DNA of 45,356 nt from assembly GCA_947178125.1 (NCBI GenBank), contig CAMWXB010000032.1, positions 1 through 45,356 of the forward strand. Direction: 5' to 3'. Position 1 is the first letter of the stretch; each line of letters starts with the position of its first letter. Positions 42,973 to 45,356 of the stretch are shown here, piece after piece. This DNA comes from an uncultured Lachnospiraceae bacterium (lineage in GTDB: Bacteria > Bacillota > Clostridia > Lachnospirales > Lachnospiraceae). Under the pieces are notes generated by a model. The model did not search any database. It saw nothing but the letters and a program-made list of their open reading frames with translations, and was not told the origin of the DNA. The position numbers were made by a program, and so were the translations under genes.

Positions 42973-43512
42973 ATGAAATTTGTATGTCAGGTATGTGGTT
43001 ATGTTCATGAAGGAGATGCAGCACCGGAGAAGTGCCCTCAGTGTGGCGCACCGGCTGAGAAATTTACCGCACAGAGCGGCGCTATGGAATGGGCAGCTGA
43101 GCACGTTGTAGGCGTTGCGCAGGGCGCAAGCGAAGATATCATGGCTGACCTTCGTGCCAACTTTAACGGTGAGTGTACAGAGGTTGGTATGTACCTTGCT
43201 ATGGCAAGAGTTGCACACAGAGAAGGTTATCCCGAAATCGGTCTGTACTGGGAGAAAGCTGCATGGGAAGAAGCTGAACATGCTGCTAAATTTGCAGAAT
43301 TACTCGGCGAAGTTGTAACGGATTCCACAAAGAAGAACCTCGAAATGAGAGTAGAGGCTGAGAACGGTGCTACTGCAGGCAAGTTCGACCTTGCAAAACG
43401 CGCAAAAGCTGCTAATCTCGATGCAATTCATGATACCGTTCATGAGATGGCCCGCGATGAGGCAAGACACGGAAAAGCTTTTGAAGGTCTCTTAAAGAGA
43501 TACTTCGGCTAA
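42973..43512 (+). CDS. Reverse rubrerythrin (rubredoxin domain at N-terminus), NADH peroxidase type
   Basis: 179 residues from [10 protein letters not shown], with AAAGGAG about 9 nt upstream. The N-terminal rubredoxin-like Fe site uses C5, C8, C21 and C24. The C-terminal four-helix ferritin-like domain has the di-iron signatures [21 protein letters not shown] and DEARHGKAF. It reduces hydrogen peroxide to water using electrons delivered through rubredoxin, protecting anaerobes. It starts 28 nt after perR and is followed by rubredoxin 34 nt later, forming one oxidative-defence operon. The domain order is opposite to classical rubrerythrin. Confidence 0.93.
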   Translation: MKFVCQVCGYVHEGDAAPEKCPQCGAPAEKFTAQSGAMEWAAEHVVGVAQGASEDIMADLRANFNGECTEVGMYLAMARVAHREGYPEIGLYWEKAAWEEAEHAAKFAELLGEVVTDSTKKNLEMRVEAENGATAGKFDLAKRAKAANLDAIHDTVHEMARDEARHGKAFEGLLKRYFG

Positions 43513-43546
43513 AATATATTTCATAATACAAAGGAGGAAAAAAGTC

Positions 43547-43720
43547 ATGCAGAAATATTTTTGTAATCCCTGTGGATACACTTATGATCCGGAAAAAGGC
43601 GATCCGGAACACGGAATTGCTCCGGGAACCGCTTTTGAAGATCTTCCGGACGACTGGTGCTGTCCTTTATGCGGTGTAAACAAGAGTATGTTCCAGCCTT
43701 GTATTGACAACTATAACTAA
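43547..43720 (+). CDS. Rubredoxin
   Basis: 57 residues, a normal rubredoxin length. AGGAGG lies about 9 nt before the ATG. The Fe ligands are C6-x-x-C9 (FCNPCGY) and C39-x-x-C42 ([10 protein letters not shown]), with an additional neighbouring C38. The acidic segment [15 protein letters not shown] is standard. It is a one-electron carrier, here the likely electron donor to the preceding reverse rubrerythrin. It is too short for gene finders with a 60-residue limit. Confidence 0.95.
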   Translation: MQKYFCNPCGYTYDPEKGDPEHGIAPGTAFEDLPDDWCCPLCGVNKSMFQPCIDNYN

Positions 43721-43730
43721 CTCACAAAAA

Positions 43731-43758
43731 GGAGCTGTTGCAGTCATGCAGCAGCCCC
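43731..43758. terminator. Bidirectional terminator between rubredoxin and anti-sigma genes
   Basis: GGAGCTGTTGC (43731-43741) pairs with GCAGCAGCCCC (43748-43758), with one mismatch and one wobble. Plus strand continues TTTTTTATT; minus strand continues CCTTTTTGTG. It serves the two convergent operons. Confidence 0.75.
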
Positions 43759-43765
43759 TTTTTTA

Positions 43766-44767
43766 TTATCGCAGTTCAAACGTAATAAAGATTTCCTCCC
43801 TGTCCGGGTCCCCCTTCGCTTCCGCTCCGGCTTCTGCACAGGTCATGATCCGGCTGTTTACTAAAATATCAGCCGTCTGCGACGTTCCGTCCTTATAGTG
43901 GACCGTACAGGTAATCACCGTATCGTCAAACATTGCCTGTATTCCCCGATTTACCTCTTCCAGACTCTTTCCTTCTCCCCAGATCAGCTGCTGCTCTTCC
44001 TGCTTTCCCGAAAGCACATTACAGATATTGATCCATGTATCTTCTCCCGACTGTTTTTCATAATCCACGGTAAACGACTGATAAAGAAGGATTTCCCAAT
44101 CCCGCAGCGGCAGTCCGGTTTCGTCGTCCCATCTCCCGCCAATCTGTCCGGTACTTAATTCACCCGGATAAAGCTGACCATCTGTGATGATACTCTCTCC
44201 TTTCGGCTGAACGACTTGAAAAGCACCGTTATTAATACTGTATGTGATCTTTTCAATATTGTTTCCGGCACAAGATATAGGAAATTGGATGCAATAATCC
44301 AGTTCGCCTTCTTCCGTACCGCCAAATGTCCAGGAACTGGCCTGTTCACCGGTAATCTGAGAATCGTTGTCAGATACCTGAGCACTGTCAACAAGGGCAA
44401 CCGGCTGGCCTTCTTCCAGTTCTGCTGCCTTTACCTGCAGCGTGAACATATTGTCAATGGTGGATAAAAGATTCCCTTCCTCCTTTTCCCCACTGGCAGG
44501 AATTCCCTCCGCCTCTGCTTCTTTCTCTGCAATATCCACAGCCTGCTGCTTCCATACGAAACGGCCGGCCACAGCAATTCCAATGACTGCTGCACAGGCA
44601 GCCGCACCCAGCAAAACTCCAACGGTATTTCTCTTTTTATTAGTTTTTCTTTGTTCTTTCATCGTGTTTTCCCCTTCCGCTCTAATCATCGAAAAGGCAG
44701 CCTCCGCTTTTTCCTGAACGACTTCCGGCACATCAATATCATATAAAAAAACATTTTTTCTGCTCAT
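43766..44767 (-). CDS. Putative anti-sigma factor, single-pass membrane protein
   Basis: 333 residues. A cytoplasmic N-terminal segment of about 46 residues (VPEVVQEKAEAAFSMIRA) is followed by one membrane helix at about 47-68 and an extracellular beta-rich domain with no recognised catalytic motif. It starts 5 nt after the ECF sigma factor gene, the usual place for its antagonist. The N-terminal part has no zinc-binding HxxxCxxC motif, so it is not a classical ZAS protein. Release of the sigma factor by an envelope signal is the probable logic (inference). Confidence 0.75.
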   Translation of the reverse strand: MSRKNVFLYDIDVPEVVQEKAEAAFSMIRAEGENTMKEQRKTNKKRNTVGVLLGAAACAAVIGIAVAGRFVWKQQAVDIAEKEAEAEGIPASGEKEEGNLLSTIDNMFTLQVKAAELEEGQPVALVDSAQVSDNDSQITGEQASSWTFGGTEEGELDYCIQFPISCAGNNIEKITYSINNGAFQVVQPKGESIITDGQLYPGELSTGQIGGRWDDETGLPLRDWEILLYQSFTVDYEKQSGEDTWINICNVLSGKQEEQQLIWGEGKSLEEVNRGIQAMFDDTVITCTVHYKDGTSQTADILVNSRIMTCAEAGAEAKGDPDREEIFITFELR

Positions 44768-44772
44768 AGGAT

Positions 44773-45291
44773 CTACACCTTCCTTTCAATCCCGTAATAG
44801 TATCTGGCAAGCTTTGCCCGACCTCTCTGAAGCCTTGTCTGCACCGTACTTTTTGGAATTTTCAAAATTCCTGCTATTTCATCAATATGATAACCTTCCG
44901 TGTAGAACAAAGTCATTATGATACGATATTTCTCATCTAATGAAGATAACGCTTCCATCAATTCAAGCTTATACTCATCATAAACCGCCGGTTCCTCATA
45001 TTCTTCAAGCCGTTCTGTGTTCTGCATCGTTCTTTTCAGTTTATAGCATTTATGAATCAGAATTCTTGTCATCCACGTTTTAAAATATTGAACATATTTC
45101 AACGTATCGATTTTCTCCCAGCAGACAAGTATCGTATCCTGAATTGCATCCGCCGCATCTTCATCGTTCATCAGAATTGCCAAAGCAACTCTATACATAT
45201 CTTTCATATAAAGCTGCATCAGTTCCGTAAAAGCATCCGGTTCCTTTTTCCTTGCCCTTTCGACCAGATTTTTCGTTTCTTTGCTTTGCAT
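44773..45291 (-). CDS. ECF-type RNA polymerase sigma factor
   Basis: 172 residues; GGAGG 8 nt before the ATG. Region 2 spans about 20-85 (LYMKDMYRVALAILMNDEDA, AIQDTILVCWEKID, FKTWMTRILIHKCYKL). Region 4 spans about 115-165 (KYRIIMTLFYTEGYHIDEIA, then ILKIPKSTVQTRLQRGRAKL). It directs RNA polymerase to a small stress-type regulon, probably including its own promoter, which would lie at or past the right edge of the window. The 65 bases upstream contain a CTTCACACT motif (45331-45339) also found in repeat B; the window ends before a full element could be recognised. Confidence 0.92.
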   Translation of the reverse strand: MQSKETKNLVERARKKEPDAFTELMQLYMKDMYRVALAILMNDEDAADAIQDTILVCWEKIDTLKYVQYFKTWMTRILIHKCYKLKRTMQNTERLEEYEEPAVYDEYKLELMEALSSLDEKYRIIMTLFYTEGYHIDEIAGILKIPKSTVQTRLQRGRAKLARYYYGIERKV

Positions 45292-45356
45292 GAAGCCTTC
45301 CTCCTGTGCGCACAGTTTATCATGAAAATCTCTTCACACTACATTAGATATATTTT

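Noticed and set aside
45320..45356. Start of another structured repeat at the right edge (CTTCACACT motif).
   Set aside because: Only one strand of a possible P1 is present before the window ends, so it cannot be supported.

Overview
The window looks like a chromosomal segment of a Gram-positive anaerobe, most likely a gut Lachnospiraceae (Clostridia). The reasons are the BlaI/M56 sensor modules, reverse rubrerythrin plus rubredoxin under a PerR-type regulator, a DUF975 membrane protein, diacylated-lipoprotein signals, strong GGAGG ribosome sites and TTGACA/TATAAT-type promoters. This assignment is inference from gene content; no rRNA or tRNA gene was seen.

Layout. (1) 1-1740: right part of an IS1182-family insertion sequence cut by the window edge. 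(2) 1751-16032, all on the minus strand: a membrane-anchored zinc amidase and three separate BlaI-type repressor / M56 metallopeptidase sensor pairs (5928-3230, 8315-6253, 14822-12034). Each pair overlaps by ATGA and each has its own promoter. The third is followed by a YcxB/DUF3298-like membrane protein. An unusual XRE helix-turn-helix/PurM fusion and a decayed AAA/PD-(D/E)XK gene also lie here. (3) 16093-30167, minus: a sugar-type ABC uptake operon with four tandem paralogous lipoprotein binding proteins that carry an extra N-terminal Asp-box-like domain, two permeases, an HlyD-type adaptor and, upstream, a small lipoprotein. There is no ATPase. (4) 30292-31345: a broken AlbA_2/HTH regulator. 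(5) 31572-33551, plus: an OmpR-type response regulator and sensor kinase. (6) 33590-42346: DUF975 protein, ProS, O-antigen-ligase-like protein, PerM/YtvI-like permease, RluA-type pseudouridine synthase and a second two-component system. (7) 42561-43720, plus: PerR/Fur, rubrerythrin and rubredoxin (too short for many gene callers). (8) 43766-45291, minus: ECF sigma factor and putative anti-sigma protein.

Two signals are not explained by ordinary genes. First, intergenic spaces carry a family of multi-helix elements (full copies near 3037-3101, 8502-8586 and 17527-17611; partial or composite copies near 19403-19446, 26935-27100 and 38173-38200). They share one secondary-structure plan while many stem bases differ by compensatory changes. 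Most begin within 0-3 nt of a stop codon, several of them inside the ABC operon. Second, four promoters share an 11-bp direct repeat at exactly the same distance from the -10 box. They lie in front of the amidase, the first binding protein, the small lipoprotein and the response-regulator operon itself. This predicts an autoregulated regulon linking the two-component system to the amidase and the ABC operon.
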